NCBI RefSeq assembly: GCF_014205275.1
Contig: NZ_JACHND010000001.1
Location: 2,356,001 to 2,420,000, forward strand
DNA length: 64,000 nt
From: Sphaerisporangium siamense
GTDB lineage: Bacteria > Actinomycetota > Actinomycetes > Streptosporangiales > Streptosporangiaceae
Reading direction: 5' to 3'
The position numbers and the translations under genes were made by a program. Below the pieces are notes generated by a model that was not told where the DNA came from, did no database searches, and was given only the letters and a program-made list of their open reading frames with translations. This document shows positions 43,560 through 52,299 of the stretch, in pieces. Every line of letters starts with the position of its first letter. Positions within the stretch are counted from its first letter, which is position 1.

Positions 43560-44420
43560 ATGGGGAGTTCGATCGTGAACCTGCTCGGCCCGGCTGAGAT
43601 ACGTACATTGGCGGACAAGCTCGATCTGAGGCCGACCAAGCGGCTCGGGCAGAACTTCGTCATCGACGGAGGCACCGTGCGCCGCATCGCCCGGGTCGCC
43701 GAGGTGTCGCCCGACGATGTGGTGATCGAGGTCGGGCCCGGCCTCGGCTCGCTCACGCTCGCGCTGCTCCCCGAGGCGTCGCGGCTGGTCGCGGTCGAGA
43801 TCGACCCGGTGCTGGCCGGGCAGCTCCCGCTGACCGTCGCCGAGCGCGCCCCCGGGCTGGCGGACCGTCTCACCGTCGTCCGGGCCGACGCGATGCGCGT
43901 GCTCCCCGCGGAGCTCGGCGGGGCGGAGCCCACGGCGCTGGTCGCCAACCTCCCGTACAACGTGGCGGTGCCGGTCGTCCTGCACCTGCTACAGGTCCTG
44001 CCTTCGCTGCGCAAGGGCCTGGTGATGGTGCAGTCCGAGGTGGCCGACCGCATGGCCGCCAAGCCCGGCTCGAAGGTGTACGGCGTGCCGTCGGTCAAGG
44101 CGGCCTGGTACGCCGACGTGCGCCGGGCCGGTCCGGTGGGGCGCACGGTGTTCTGGCCGGTGCCGAACGTCGATTCCGGGCTGGTAGCGCTGGCGCGCCG
44201 GGACCCGCCGCCGACCACCGCCTCCCGCGAGGAGGTCTTCGCCGTCGTGGACGCCGCCTTCGCCCAGCGCCGCAAGACCCTCAGGGCCGCCCTGGCGTCC
44301 TGGGCGGGCACGCCCGCCGCCGCGGAGACGGCCCTGCGCGCGGCCGGCGTCGACCCGTCGCTGCGCGGCGAACAACTCGGCGTCGAACAGTTCGCCAGGA
44401 TCGCGGAAAACCATCCGTGA
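43560..44420 (+). CDS. rsmA: 16S rRNA (adenine(1518)/adenine(1519)-N6)-dimethyltransferase
   Basis: 286-residue KsgA/RsmA that dimethylates two adenines in helix 45 during 30S assembly, using [43 protein letters not shown] (SAM motif I) and [20 protein letters not shown] (motif IV N-L-P-Y) are clear. The ATG at 43560 is chosen over the upstream in-frame start because the latter would sit inside rpf. A strong terminator follows at 44447. Confidence 0.95.
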   Translation: MGSSIVNLLGPAEIRTLADKLDLRPTKRLGQNFVIDGGTVRRIARVAEVSPDDVVIEVGPGLGSLTLALLPEASRLVAVEIDPVLAGQLPLTVAERAPGLADRLTVVRADAMRVLPAELGGAEPTALVANLPYNVAVPVVLHLLQVLPSLRKGLVMVQSEVADRMAAKPGSKVYGVPSVKAAWYADVRRAGPVGRTVFWPVPNVDSGLVALARRDPPPTTASREEVFAVVDAAFAQRRKTLRAALASWAGTPAAAETALRAAGVDPSLRGEQLGVEQFARIAENHP

Positions 44421-44446
44421 CTTGATGGGCCCGGCCGATCATGGCA

Positions 44447-44477
44447 TTCGGCCCCGCCGTGTCACGGCGGGGCCGAA
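44447..44477. terminator. Strong hairpin between rsmA and the convergent secreted gene
   Basis: TTCGGCCCCGCCGTG and CACGGCGGGGCCGAA are 15-base perfect arms with essentially no loop (centre base 44462). It serves the convergent pair rsmA and the binding-module gene. Confidence 0.8.
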
Positions 44478-44524
44478 TCACAGAGAACGTCACGGGGCAA
44501 GGACGTGACGGGACTTTTCGCCTT

Positions 44525-44818
44525 CTAGGGAATCTCCAGCCACAGCGCCGGAGCGTTGGGCGGTTCCCACCCTGCGAGGGACGTGTGCGACACCACGCAC
44601 ATGTACCTCTTGCCGCCGAACGTCACCACGCTGCCTGACGTGTAGTCGGTGCCCGGGGCCCAGGTGTCGGCTGCCACGGTGGAAGCGGCGGCCGTCAGAG
44701 CGGACGCCGCGGCGGGTTCGTGCGTGGTGGAGGCGGCCGCCGGGGCGGCGAGCGAGAGCACGCCGGCGCCGAGCATGGTCGCGGCGGCCAGCGCCACGGA
44801 CGAACTGCGAATTCTCAC
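44525..44818 (-). CDS. Small secreted carbohydrate-binding (CBM5/12-like) protein
   Basis: 97 residues. Signal peptide MRIRSSSVALAAATMLGAGV with cleavage after AAA near residue 30, then an Ala/Ser-rich linker. The C-terminal 45 residues WAPGTDYTSGSVVTFGGKRY, then MCVVSHTSLAGWEPPNAPAL match the chitin-binding CBM5/12 pattern (opening W, xGxxV, aromatic Y, closing W-x-P, LW). There is no catalytic domain, so it may bind chitin or another polysaccharide on its own. It sits between rsmA and ispE, interrupting the usual core order. Confidence 0.85.
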   Translation of the reverse strand: MRIRSSSVALAAATMLGAGVLSLAAPAAASTTHEPAAASALTAAASTVAADTWAPGTDYTSGSVVTFGGKRYMCVVSHTSLAGWEPPNAPALWLEIP

Positions 44819-45068
44819 TGGCGGTGACTCCTCAAGGCGTCGCGAAGAACGGCCACCTCAAGATAACCGCCGGGTGCTTCGCCGGGAAGATCTGATTTGC
44901 GCTGGATATTTCGGCTACAGGGGCTATTTCCACATGAAATTGCGTTGGTCCTGAAAGAGGGAATTGCAGCCTTTATATGCTTTTCGGAGTGACCGGCTGC
45001 GGACGGTGGACCAGGCACGCAGAGGCGGTTGTTTGTCATGTGGCGACGGAGCGTTACGATCTGTTGCC

Positions 45069-46001
45069 GTGTCTTCTGTGACGGTCCGGGTGCCCGCCAA
45101 GGTCAACCTTCAGCTCTCCGTGGGGCCGAGGCGGGACGACGGCTACCACGATCTGGTCAACGTCTTCCACGCCGTGTCCCTCTTCGACGAGGTCACCGCC
45201 TCCGACGAGCCCGCGCCGCGCGAGGCGTCCGGCGGCTCGCCCGTGGCCGTGACCGTCGAGGGCGAGTCCGCCGGCCAGGTGCCGCTGGACGGCAGCAACC
45301 TCGCCGTGCGGGCCGTGCTGGCGCTGGCCGTGCGGGCGGGGCGGTCCCCGGACGTGCGGCTGCGCATCCGCAAGGCGATCCCCGTCGCCGGGGGCATGGC
45401 GGGGGGCAGCGCGGACGCCGCCGCCACGCTCGTGGCCTGCGACGCGCTGTGGGGCCTCGGCACGGCGGAGGACGACCTCATGGAGCTGGCCGCCGACCTC
45501 GGCAGCGACGTGCCCTTCGCCCTGGTCGGCGGCACGGCCGTCGGCACCGGCCGGGGAGAGAACCTGTCCCCCGTGCCCGTCGCGGGCCGCTTCCACTGGG
45601 TGTTCGCGCTCGCCGAGGGCGGGCTGTCCACGGCGGACGTCTACGCCGAGTGCGACCGGCTGCGCGAGGCGACCGGCGAGCAGGTCGGGTGGCCCCGGGT
45701 GGCGGACGGGCTCATGGAGGCGCTCGCGCGCGGCGACGCCAAGGCCCTCGGCGAGGTGCTGGACAACGACCTGCAGGCCGCGGCGCTGCTGCTGTGCCGC
45801 CCCCTGGCGCGCACGCTCGCCGCCGGTCGCGAGCACGGCGCGCTCGGAGCCCTGGTGTCCGGCTCCGGCCCCACCTGCGCCTTCCTCGCCGACTCCGAGG
45901 ACCACGCCACGTCCCTCGCCGCGTCCCTGGAAGCCGCCGGCGTCTGCCGCCGCGCCCTCCCCGCCCACGGCCCCGTCCCCGGCGCCCACGTGGTGCTCTG
46001 A
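45069..46001 (+). CDS. ispE: 4-diphosphocytidyl-2-C-methyl-D-erythritol kinase
   Basis: 310-residue GHMP-type kinase of the non-mevalonate isoprenoid pathway, phosphorylating CDP-methylerythritol. Opening VTVRVPAKVNLQLSVGPRRD, DGYHDLVNVFHAVSLFDEVT, the GHMP motif KAIPVAGGMAGGSADAAATL and LVSGSGPTCAFLADS near the end are characteristic. The GTG at 45069 (or 45078) gives the family length; the longer frame to 44964 runs into the promoter region. Core gene, often near rsmA in actinobacteria. Confidence 0.95.
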   Translation: MSSVTVRVPAKVNLQLSVGPRRDDGYHDLVNVFHAVSLFDEVTASDEPAPREASGGSPVAVTVEGESAGQVPLDGSNLAVRAVLALAVRAGRSPDVRLRIRKAIPVAGGMAGGSADAAATLVACDALWGLGTAEDDLMELAADLGSDVPFALVGGTAVGTGRGENLSPVPVAGRFHWVFALAEGGLSTADVYAECDRLREATGEQVGWPRVADGLMEALARGDAKALGEVLDNDLQAAALLLCRPLARTLAAGREHGALGALVSGSGPTCAFLADSEDHATSLAASLEAAGVCRRALPAHGPVPGAHVVL

Positions 46002-46164
46002 GTATGTGAGGGCGCGCCGGTGCTCTGGAGGAGGAGGGCACAAGGGTGAGGAACGAACCCTTGTGCCCGACGACGGAAGAGCGCCGGCTCAAAGGCGCCC
46101 TCACGCCGCGCGAACGAAGAGAGCGCCATAGGCACAGCACGCGCACCTATAGGCTTTGAGGGCG

Positions 46165-47964
46165 ATGAATCTGGTCAATCTCGAATCGGTCTCCCACGCC
46201 TACGGGCCCAAGCCTCTGCTGGACGCGGTCTCGCTCGGCGTCGAGGCCGGTGATCGCATCGGCGTCGTGGGGCGCAACGGGGACGGCAAGACCACGCTCA
46301 TCTCCGTGATCGCCGGAACGCTGAAGCCCGACGGCGGCCGGGTGACGCACAACCGCGGCCTTCGCGTCGGCTTCCTCTCCCAGCGCGACGACCTGGACCC
46401 CGCGCTGGAGGTGCGGCAGGTCGTCCTCGGCGACCGCGCCGAGCACGAGTGGGCCGCCGACCAGGCGGTCAGGGAGATCCTCGCCAACCTTCTCGGCGAC
46501 ATCGAGCTCACCGCCAAGGTGGGCGAGCTCTCCGGCGGCGAGCGGCGGCGCACGGCCCTGGCGCGTCTGCTGATCGACGAGCACGACCTGCTCATCCTCG
46601 ACGAGCCGACCAATCACCTCGACATCGAGGCCATCGCCTGGCTGGCCGCCCACCTGTCGGCGCGCAGGTCCGCGCTGCTGGTGGTGACGCACGACCGCTG
46701 GTTCCTCGACGCGGTGTCCACCCGCACCTGGGAGGTCGTGGACGGCACCGTCCAGCGCTACGAGGGCGGGTACGCCGCGTACGTGCTGGCCAAGGCCGAG
46801 CGGGCGCGCATCGCCCAGGCCGCCGAGGAGCGCCGCCAGAACCTGATGCGCAAAGAGATCGCCTGGCTGCGCCGCGGCCCGCCCGCGCGCACGTCCAAGC
46901 CCAAGTTCCGCATCGAGGCCGCGCAGGCGCTGATCGCCGACGAGCCTCCGCCGCGCAACACCGTCGAGCTGGTGAAGTTCGCCGCGGCACGGCTCGGCAG
47001 GACCGTGTACGACCTGGAGGACGTCACCCTGCACGCGGGCGGCCCGGACGAGGGCCCGCTGGTGCTGGAGCGCTGCACCTGGCAGTTCGGCCCGGGCGAC
47101 CGCGTCGGGCTGATCGGCGTGAACGGGTCGGGCAAGTCGTCGCTGCTGCGGCTGCTCGCCGGTTCGGTCCGGCCCGACTCGGGGCGGGTCGTGCGGGGCA
47201 AGACGGTGCGGCTGGCGTACCTCTCGCAGGAGATCGTGGAGCTGGACCCGGCGCGCCGGGTGCTGGAGACGGTCGAAGAGGTGCGCAAGTTCATCCAGGT
47301 GGGCAAGCGCGAGTGGACGGCCTCCCAGTTGCTGGAGCGCCTCGGGTTCCGGGGCGAGGCCCAGTGGAAGGTGGTCGGCGACCTGTCGGGCGGCGAGCGG
47401 CGGCGGCTCCAGCTCCTGCGCCTGCTCATGGACGACCCGAACGTCCTGCTGCTGGACGAGCCGACCAACGACCTCGACATCGAGACGCTGAACGAGCTTG
47501 AGGACCTGCTGGACGGCTGGCCGGGCACGCTCGTGCTGGTGAGCCACGACCGCTACTTCCTGGAGCGGGTGACCGACCGTTCGGTGGCCCTGCTGGGCGA
47601 CGGGCGGCTGTCGCTGCTGCCCGGCGGCGTGGACGAGTACCTGCGGCGCCGGTCCTCGGGGGCGGCCGTCACCGCCAGGGCCGGAGCGCGGGCCCCCGAG
47701 GCGGCGCCCGCGGAGCCGTCCGAGGCGGCGCCCTCGGGGCTGTCGGCCAAGGAGGAGCGCGAGCTGCGCAAGGAACTGTCCCGGCTGGAGCGCCAGCTCG
47801 ACCGGCTCGGCGAGCAGGAGGCCGCGCTGCACGCCGCCATGGCCGAGGCCGCCTCCGACTACGGTCGCCTGGCCTCGCTGGACGCCGAGCTGAAGGACGT
47901 CCGGTCGCGCAAGGAGGCCGTCGAGCTCGAATGGCTGGAGGCCGCCGACCGGCTCGGCGACTGA
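46165..47964 (+). CDS. ABC-F family ATP-binding protein
   Basis: 599-residue soluble protein with two ATP-binding cassettes and no membrane domain. First cassette: Walker A GRNGDGKTT, signature ELSGGERRRTALARLL, Walker B LLILDEPTNHLDIEAI. Second cassette: GVNGSGKSS, DLSGGERRRLQLLRLL, VLLLDEPTNDLDIETL. A basic linker with LMRKEIAWLRRGPPARTSKP joins them, as in Uup/ABC-F proteins. The C-terminal part is a coiled coil (LSRLERQLDRLGEQEAALHA). ABC-F proteins act on ribosomes or nucleic acids rather than in transport. ATG 46165 is preferred over the upstream TTG at 46156. Confidence 0.92.
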   Translation: MNLVNLESVSHAYGPKPLLDAVSLGVEAGDRIGVVGRNGDGKTTLISVIAGTLKPDGGRVTHNRGLRVGFLSQRDDLDPALEVRQVVLGDRAEHEWAADQAVREILANLLGDIELTAKVGELSGGERRRTALARLLIDEHDLLILDEPTNHLDIEAIAWLAAHLSARRSALLVVTHDRWFLDAVSTRTWEVVDGTVQRYEGGYAAYVLAKAERARIAQAAEERRQNLMRKEIAWLRRGPPARTSKPKFRIEAAQALIADEPPPRNTVELVKFAAARLGRTVYDLEDVTLHAGGPDEGPLVLERCTWQFGPGDRVGLIGVNGSGKSSLLRLLAGSVRPDSGRVVRGKTVRLAYLSQEIVELDPARRVLETVEEVRKFIQVGKREWTASQLLERLGFRGEAQWKVVGDLSGGERRRLQLLRLLMDDPNVLLLDEPTNDLDIETLNELEDLLDGWPGTLVLVSHDRYFLERVTDRSVALLGDGRLSLLPGGVDEYLRRRSSGAAVTARAGARAPEAAPAEPSEAAPSGLSAKEERELRKELSRLERQLDRLGEQEAALHAAMAEAASDYGRLASLDAELKDVRSRKEAVELEWLEAADRLGD

Positions 47965-47986
47965 CCGAGGCGCGTGAGGGCCCGGG

Positions 47987-48616
47987 TCAGGTGGGGTTCC
48001 CGGCGGTGTCGAACGGGATGAGCAGGGTGCGCAGCAGGCCGGCGAGGGTGCGCTGCGCGTCGCCGTCGAGGCTCTTGAGCAGCTCGCGTTCGCGGCGGAG
48101 CAGGTCGGCGAAGGCCGCGTCCACGCGTTCGCGCCCGAGGTCGGTCAGGGACACCAGGACGCCGCGGCGGTCCTCGGGGTCGGGGCGCCTGCGGACGAGC
48201 CGGGCGGCGGCGAGGCGGTCGATGCGGTTGGTCATCGTGCCGGAGGTGACGAGCGTGGCGCGCAGCAGCGCGCCGGGGCTGAGCTCGTAGGGCTCGCCGG
48301 ACCGGCGCAGGGTGGTGAGGACGTCGAACTCCCAGGGTTCGAGGTCGTGCTCGGCGAAGGACGCGCGGCGGGCGCGGTCGAGGTGGCGGGCCAGGCGGGA
48401 GACGCGGCTGAGCACCTGGAGGGGCGCGACGTCGAGATCGGGGCGCTCCTGACGCCAGCAGGCGACGAGCTGGTCGACCTCGTCGCGCGCGGGGGCGGGA
48501 TGGCCGCTCTCCGGTGCGGCGACGCGCTCGGACCTGGCTGCGGGCTCGGTGGTCGGCTGGGGGTCGAGCGGGTCGCCGGACGTGCCGGCGACCCCGTCCG
48601 TGTGGCGCGTCGTCAT
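47987..48616 (-). CDS. MarR-family transcriptional regulator
   Basis: 209 residues. N-terminal 45-residue Pro/Ala-rich tail, then a winged-helix MarR domain: LSRVSRLARHLDRARRASFA, EPWEFDVLTTLRRSGEPYEL, SPGALLRATLVTSGTMTNRI then DRLAAARLVRRRPDPEDRRG with VLVSLTDLG. It is divergent from tam with a near-perfect operator (see 48632-48684) covering both starts. It probably represses itself and tam/VOC; the signal is unknown. Confidence 0.88.
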   Translation of the reverse strand: MTTRHTDGVAGTSGDPLDPQPTTEPAARSERVAAPESGHPAPARDEVDQLVACWRQERPDLDVAPLQVLSRVSRLARHLDRARRASFAEHDLEPWEFDVLTTLRRSGEPYELSPGALLRATLVTSGTMTNRIDRLAAARLVRRRPDPEDRRGVLVSLTDLGRERVDAAFADLLRRERELLKSLDGDAQRTLAGLLRTLLIPFDTAGNPT

Positions 48617-48631
48617 GCCGCCGAGTCTATC

Positions 48632-48684
48632 TCTCTTGACATCGAGACATCTCGCCCGATATGAGTTATCTCGATGTCAAGAGA
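48632..48684. promoter_or_regulatory. MarR-type operator and tam promoter
   Basis: TCTCTTGACATCGAGA (48632-48647) and its exact complement TCTCGATGTCAAGAGA (48669-48684) form a 16-base inverted repeat, each arm itself nearly palindromic. TTGACA at 48636-48641 and TATGAG at 48660-48665 (18-base spacer) form a promoter. The -10 ends 8 bases before the tam ATG at 48674, so the tam message may be leaderless and the operator overlaps its start. Confidence 0.78.
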
Positions 48685-49453
48685 TATGTGGGACCCCGCA
48701 GTGTACGGCCGGTACGCCGGCGAGCGTGCCCGCCCCTTCTTCGAGCTCTTGGCCCGGGTGCGCGCCGAGAACCCGAGGTCCGTCGTCGACCTGGGCTGCG
48801 GCTCCGGCGAGCTGACCGCCGAGCTGAGGCGCCGCTGGCCCGAGGCGTACGTCCACGGCATCGACTCCTCACCCGCGATGATCGCCAAGGCGCCGCCCGG
48901 CCCCACGTTCAGCGTGGGGGACGTCCGCGACTGGCGTCCGGACCATCCTATCGATGTGATCATCTCCAACGCCCTGCTGCAATGGATCCCCGAGCACCGC
49001 GAGCTGTTCCCGCGCTGGCTCGGGTACCTCGCGCCGGGCGGATGGCTGGCGTTCCAGGTGCCGGGCAACTTCGACGCCCCGAGCCACGCGGCCGTCCGGC
49101 GGCTGTGCGCGTCGCCCGTCTGGGCCGGCCGCCTCGGCGACCTCGCCCGGTACGACCCCGTGGACGGCCCCGAGGGCTACCTGGACCTGCTCGCCGGGCT
49201 CGGCTGCGAGGTGGACGCCTGGGAGACCACCTACGTCCACGTGCTGCCGGGCGACGACCCCGTGCTCGCCTGGATCTCCGGCACGGCGCTGCGGCCGATG
49301 CTGGACCGTCTCTCCGGCGACGAGGCGGCCCGCGCGGCGTTCCTGGCCGACTGCGCCCGCGTGCTCGCCGAGGCGTACCCGCGACGTCCGTACGGCACGG
49401 CCTTCCCGTTCCGCCGCGTGTTCGTGGTCGCGCGCAGGCCGGGCCGCCCGTGA
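48674..49453 (+). CDS. tam: Trans-aconitate 2-methyltransferase
   Basis: 259-residue SAM-dependent enzyme that methylates trans-aconitate, an inhibitor of aconitase. MWDPAVYGRYAGERARPFFE opens the family, VVDLGCGSGELTAELRRRWP is the SAM motif, and VIISNALLQWIPEHRELFPR and SPVWAGRLGDLARYDPVDGP continue the Tam pattern. ATG 48674 or 48686 may be used; the first fits a leaderless start. It overlaps the VOC gene by 4 bases (GTGA). Confidence 0.9.
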   Translation: MSRDMWDPAVYGRYAGERARPFFELLARVRAENPRSVVDLGCGSGELTAELRRRWPEAYVHGIDSSPAMIAKAPPGPTFSVGDVRDWRPDHPIDVIISNALLQWIPEHRELFPRWLGYLAPGGWLAFQVPGNFDAPSHAAVRRLCASPVWAGRLGDLARYDPVDGPEGYLDLLAGLGCEVDAWETTYVHVLPGDDPVLAWISGTALRPMLDRLSGDEAARAAFLADCARVLAEAYPRRPYGTAFPFRRVFVVARRPGRP

Positions 49454-49830
49454 TCACCGGGCTGCACCACGTGCAGCTGGCCGCGCCGCCCGGCAGCGAG
49501 CCGCGGCTGCGCGCCTTCTACGCGGGCCTGCTCGGGCTCGCCGAGGTGCCCAAGCCCGCCGCGCTGGCCGTGCGGGGCGGCGTGTGGTTCCGGGGGCAGG
49601 GGGTGGAACTGCACCTCGGCGTCGAGGAGGACTTCCGCCCCGCCCGCAAGGCCCACCCGGGCCTGCTGGTGGACGACCTGCCCGCCATGATCGCGCGGCT
49701 CGGCGCGGCCGGTGTCGACGCGCGTTCCGACGATCTTCTTCCCGGGTTCCGCCGCTGTTACGTCGACGATCCTGTGGGCAATCGCATTGAATTGCTGGAA
49801 AGAGTGCGGCCCGCCGAAGAGCGCGTTTGA
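49450..49830 (+). CDS. VOC (glyoxalase/dioxygenase fold) family protein
   Basis: 126 residues. LHHVQLAAPPGSEPRLRAFY and GVELHLGVEEDFRPARKAHP with the C-terminal CYVDDPVGNRIELLE are the paired betaalphabetabetabeta modules of the vicinal oxygen chelate superfamily, with metal ligands His and Glu. The reaction could be lactoylglutathione-like, dioxygenase or resistance; unknown. GTG 49450 overlaps the tam stop. Confidence 0.82.
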   Translation: MITGLHHVQLAAPPGSEPRLRAFYAGLLGLAEVPKPAALAVRGGVWFRGQGVELHLGVEEDFRPARKAHPGLLVDDLPAMIARLGAAGVDARSDDLLPGFRRCYVDDPVGNRIELLERVRPAEERV

Positions 49831-49931
49831 AGGCTTTTGTTCCACGGTGGAAGTGCTGGTCAGCCATTGATCGCCGGTTGTTAACCTGAAGGTGGCATTA
49901 TGGCCGAAATTCGGCTACCTAGGGGTGGGTA

Positions 49932-51410
49932 ATGGCGATCGAGATCGAGGACAAGTTCGACGTGCCGGCGGACTTCGCGGTGCCCGACTTCGGGGGTCTC
50001 GCGGAGAGCGGGGAGGCCGTGGACCTGGTGAGCCACCGGCTGGTCGCCCTCTACTTCGACACGCCGGACCTCCGCCTGGCCGCGCGCGGCATCACCTTGC
50101 GCAGGCGGCGCGGCGGCGACGACGCGGGATGGACCCTCAAGCTGCCGAAGGCCAAGGGAGCGCGCACCGAGATCACCCGCCCGCTCACCCGCGGCGCCAA
50201 GAGCGTCCCGCCGGAGCTGGCCGAGCTGGTGCTGGCCCAGACCCGGGGCGAGCCGCTCGTGCAGGTCGCGGAGCTGGAGACGCTGCGCAAGGTCACGAGC
50301 CTGCGCGACGCCGGCGGGCGGCGGCTGGTGGAGATCGCCGACGACCACGTGAAGGGCACGGTGTTCGGCGAGGACCGGCACGTCGAGCGCTGGCGCGAGG
50401 TGGAGGCCGAGCTGATCGACGGCGACGAGGCCGTGCTCAAGAAGGTCGGCAAGCGGCTGCGCAAGGCCGGGGCGACCCCCGCGGAGAGCGGGAACAAGCT
50501 GGCCCGCCTCCTCGGCGACCGCGTCCCGGTGACGACGCCCGCCGCCCTGGACCCGGACTCGGCGGGCGGCGTGGTCGTCGCCTACCTGGCCTCCCAGGTC
50601 GCCGCGCTGACGGCCCAGGACCCGCAGGTGCGCAGGGCCGAGGAGGACGCCGTCCACCAGATGCGGGTGGCGAGCCGCCGCCTGCGCAGCGCGCTCAAGT
50701 CGTTCTCCAGCGTGATCACCGAGACCGAGGGCGTCCAGGACGAGCTGCGGTGGATCGCGGGCGTCCTCGGCGAGGCGCGCGACCTGGAGGTGATCCGCGA
50801 GCGCTTCGCCGGCCACCTGGACGGCCTGGAGCCGGAGGTGGTCGTCGGCCCGGTCCGCACGCGGCTCGGCGACGACCTGGCCGCGCGCGAGCGCGAGGCG
50901 ATGGTCAGGATCGGCGCGGCGATGAGCGGCGAGCGCTACTTCGCCCTGCTCGACCGCCTGGACGCCATGATCGCGAACCCGCCGCTCACCCCGCTCGCCG
51001 CCGGGAAGGCGGACACCGTGCTCGGCAAGATCGCCGGTAAGACGTGGAACCGGGTGGTCAAGCGGTACGACGCGGCGCAGGCCATCGAGGACGCCGAGCG
51101 GCGCGAGATCGCCATGCACGACGTGCGCAAGGCGGCCAAGCGCGCCCGCTACACCGCCGAGGCCCTGCGGCCCCTGCTCGGCGATACGGCCGACGACCTC
51201 GCCAAGCGCGCCAAGTCCGTCCAGACGGTGCTCGGGCTGCACCAGGACGGCGTGGTCGCCCAGCAGATCCTGCTGGAGGAGGCCGCCCGCGCCCGCGAGG
51301 CCGGCGAGGACACCTTCACCTACGGCCTGCTCGCCGGCATCGAGCGCGCCGCGGCCGAGCGCTCGCACGCCGAGTTCCCCGCCGTGTGGGCCGAGGTGAC
51401 GGCGTCCTGA
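49932..51410 (+). CDS. CYTH-CHAD domain protein (inorganic polyphosphate/triphosphate-related)
   Basis: 492 residues. The N-terminal CYTH domain has the E-x-E-x-K start (MAIEIEDKFDVP) and continues LVALYFDTPDLRLAARGITL and WTLKLPKAKGARTEITRPLT; these bind and cleave triphosphates in a tunnel fold. From about residue 215 the CHAD domain shows VHQMRVASRRLRSALKSFSS, the conserved His, Arg and Lys of polyphosphate binding, and a second MHDVRKAAKRARYTAEAL repeat. CHAD proteins bind polyphosphate granules. It is next to a NUDIX-phosphatase and ppk (convergent), a meaningful context. Confidence 0.93.
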   Translation: MAIEIEDKFDVPADFAVPDFGGLAESGEAVDLVSHRLVALYFDTPDLRLAARGITLRRRRGGDDAGWTLKLPKAKGARTEITRPLTRGAKSVPPELAELVLAQTRGEPLVQVAELETLRKVTSLRDAGGRRLVEIADDHVKGTVFGEDRHVERWREVEAELIDGDEAVLKKVGKRLRKAGATPAESGNKLARLLGDRVPVTTPAALDPDSAGGVVVAYLASQVAALTAQDPQVRRAEEDAVHQMRVASRRLRSALKSFSSVITETEGVQDELRWIAGVLGEARDLEVIRERFAGHLDGLEPEVVVGPVRTRLGDDLAAREREAMVRIGAAMSGERYFALLDRLDAMIANPPLTPLAAGKADTVLGKIAGKTWNRVVKRYDAAQAIEDAERREIAMHDVRKAAKRARYTAEALRPLLGDTADDLAKRAKSVQTVLGLHQDGVVAQQILLEEAARAREAGEDTFTYGLLAGIERAAAERSHAEFPAVWAEVTAS

Positions 51411-51423
51411 CCGCCCCGCGGCG

Positions 51424-52299
51424 TCAGGTGTCGTAGCGCTCGGCGGCCACCACCCGCCCGCCGGCGTGGTGCAGCACGGCGACGCCGCCCTTGCCGAGGT
51501 GCGTGTCGCCCGGGCTGCCGCCGCGCCGCTCGTGGACGTCCGCCAAGAGCCCCGGCAGCACCTTGCCGTGGCTGCACACCAGGGCCGGCTCCCCGGAGTC
51601 CATCAGGGCGAGCGTGCGCGCGAGCGTCGCCGGCGCGTCGTAGCCGGTCTCGGTGAGCAGGTGGTCGGTGCCGATGCCCAGCCGCTCCCTGGCCGCGTAC
51701 GGCAGCACGGTCTGCACGCAGCGCCTGCTCGGCGAGCTGAGCAGCGTGGCGGGACGGTAGCCGTACAGCAGCTCCGCCAGGGCGCGGGACTGTCCCTCGC
51801 CCTGCTTGTCCAGCGGCCTGAGGTCGTCGTCGCCGGGCCACTCGTCCCGCTCCCCGGCGGTGGCGTGCCTGACGAGCAGGAGCGGGGTGGTCTCCAGGGG
51901 AGCCTCCGCCAGGGCGTCCAGCGTCCTGGCGTCGTCCTCGTAGGTCAGCCGGGCCCTGGCCCGGTCCAGCGGCAGCCACTCCATGGCGTCCGCCTCGTCG
52001 GACGGCAGCTCGGCGACCTGCGCGACGGCGCGGGCCGACCAGTAGTCGACCCGCTTCGGCCGTCCGTCCTTGAGGTAGTGGACGGCGCGCAGGCGGCGGC
52101 CGAGCACGATGCTCAGCCCGGTCTCCTCGGCCACCTCGCGCAGCGCCGCCGCGATCACGTGCTCGCCGGACAGCAGCTTGCCCTTGGGCAGGGACCAGTC
52201 GTCGCGCCGGGGCCGGTGGATGACGGCGACCTCGGGGGCGTCGGGCGCGCCCCGCCAGACCACCGCCCCCGCGGCCCTGATCAGCGAGGGTTCACTCAT
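51424..52299 (-). CDS. NUDIX hydrolase fused to a histidine phosphatase (MutT1-like)
   Basis: 291 residues. Residues 1-135 are a NUDIX domain with the box [20 protein letters not shown] ending TGL, cleaving nucleoside di/triphosphates or diadenosine polyphosphates. Residues about 140-290 form a SixA/PhoE-like histidine phosphatase ([39 protein letters not shown] with the second His). Mycobacterial MutT1 has this fusion and clears oxidised guanine nucleotides. It overlaps the ppk 3' end by 8 bases, so the pair is co-transcribed. Confidence 0.9.
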   Translation of the reverse strand: MSEPSLIRAAGAVVWRGAPDAPEVAVIHRPRRDDWSLPKGKLLSGEHVIAAALREVAEETGLSIVLGRRLRAVHYLKDGRPKRVDYWSARAVAQVAELPSDEADAMEWLPLDRARARLTYEDDARTLDALAEAPLETTPLLLVRHATAGERDEWPGDDDLRPLDKQGEGQSRALAELLYGYRPATLLSSPSRRCVQTVLPYAARERLGIGTDHLLTETGYDAPATLARTLALMDSGEPALVCSHGKVLPGLLADVHERRGGSPGDTHLGKGGVAVLHHAGGRVVAAERYDT

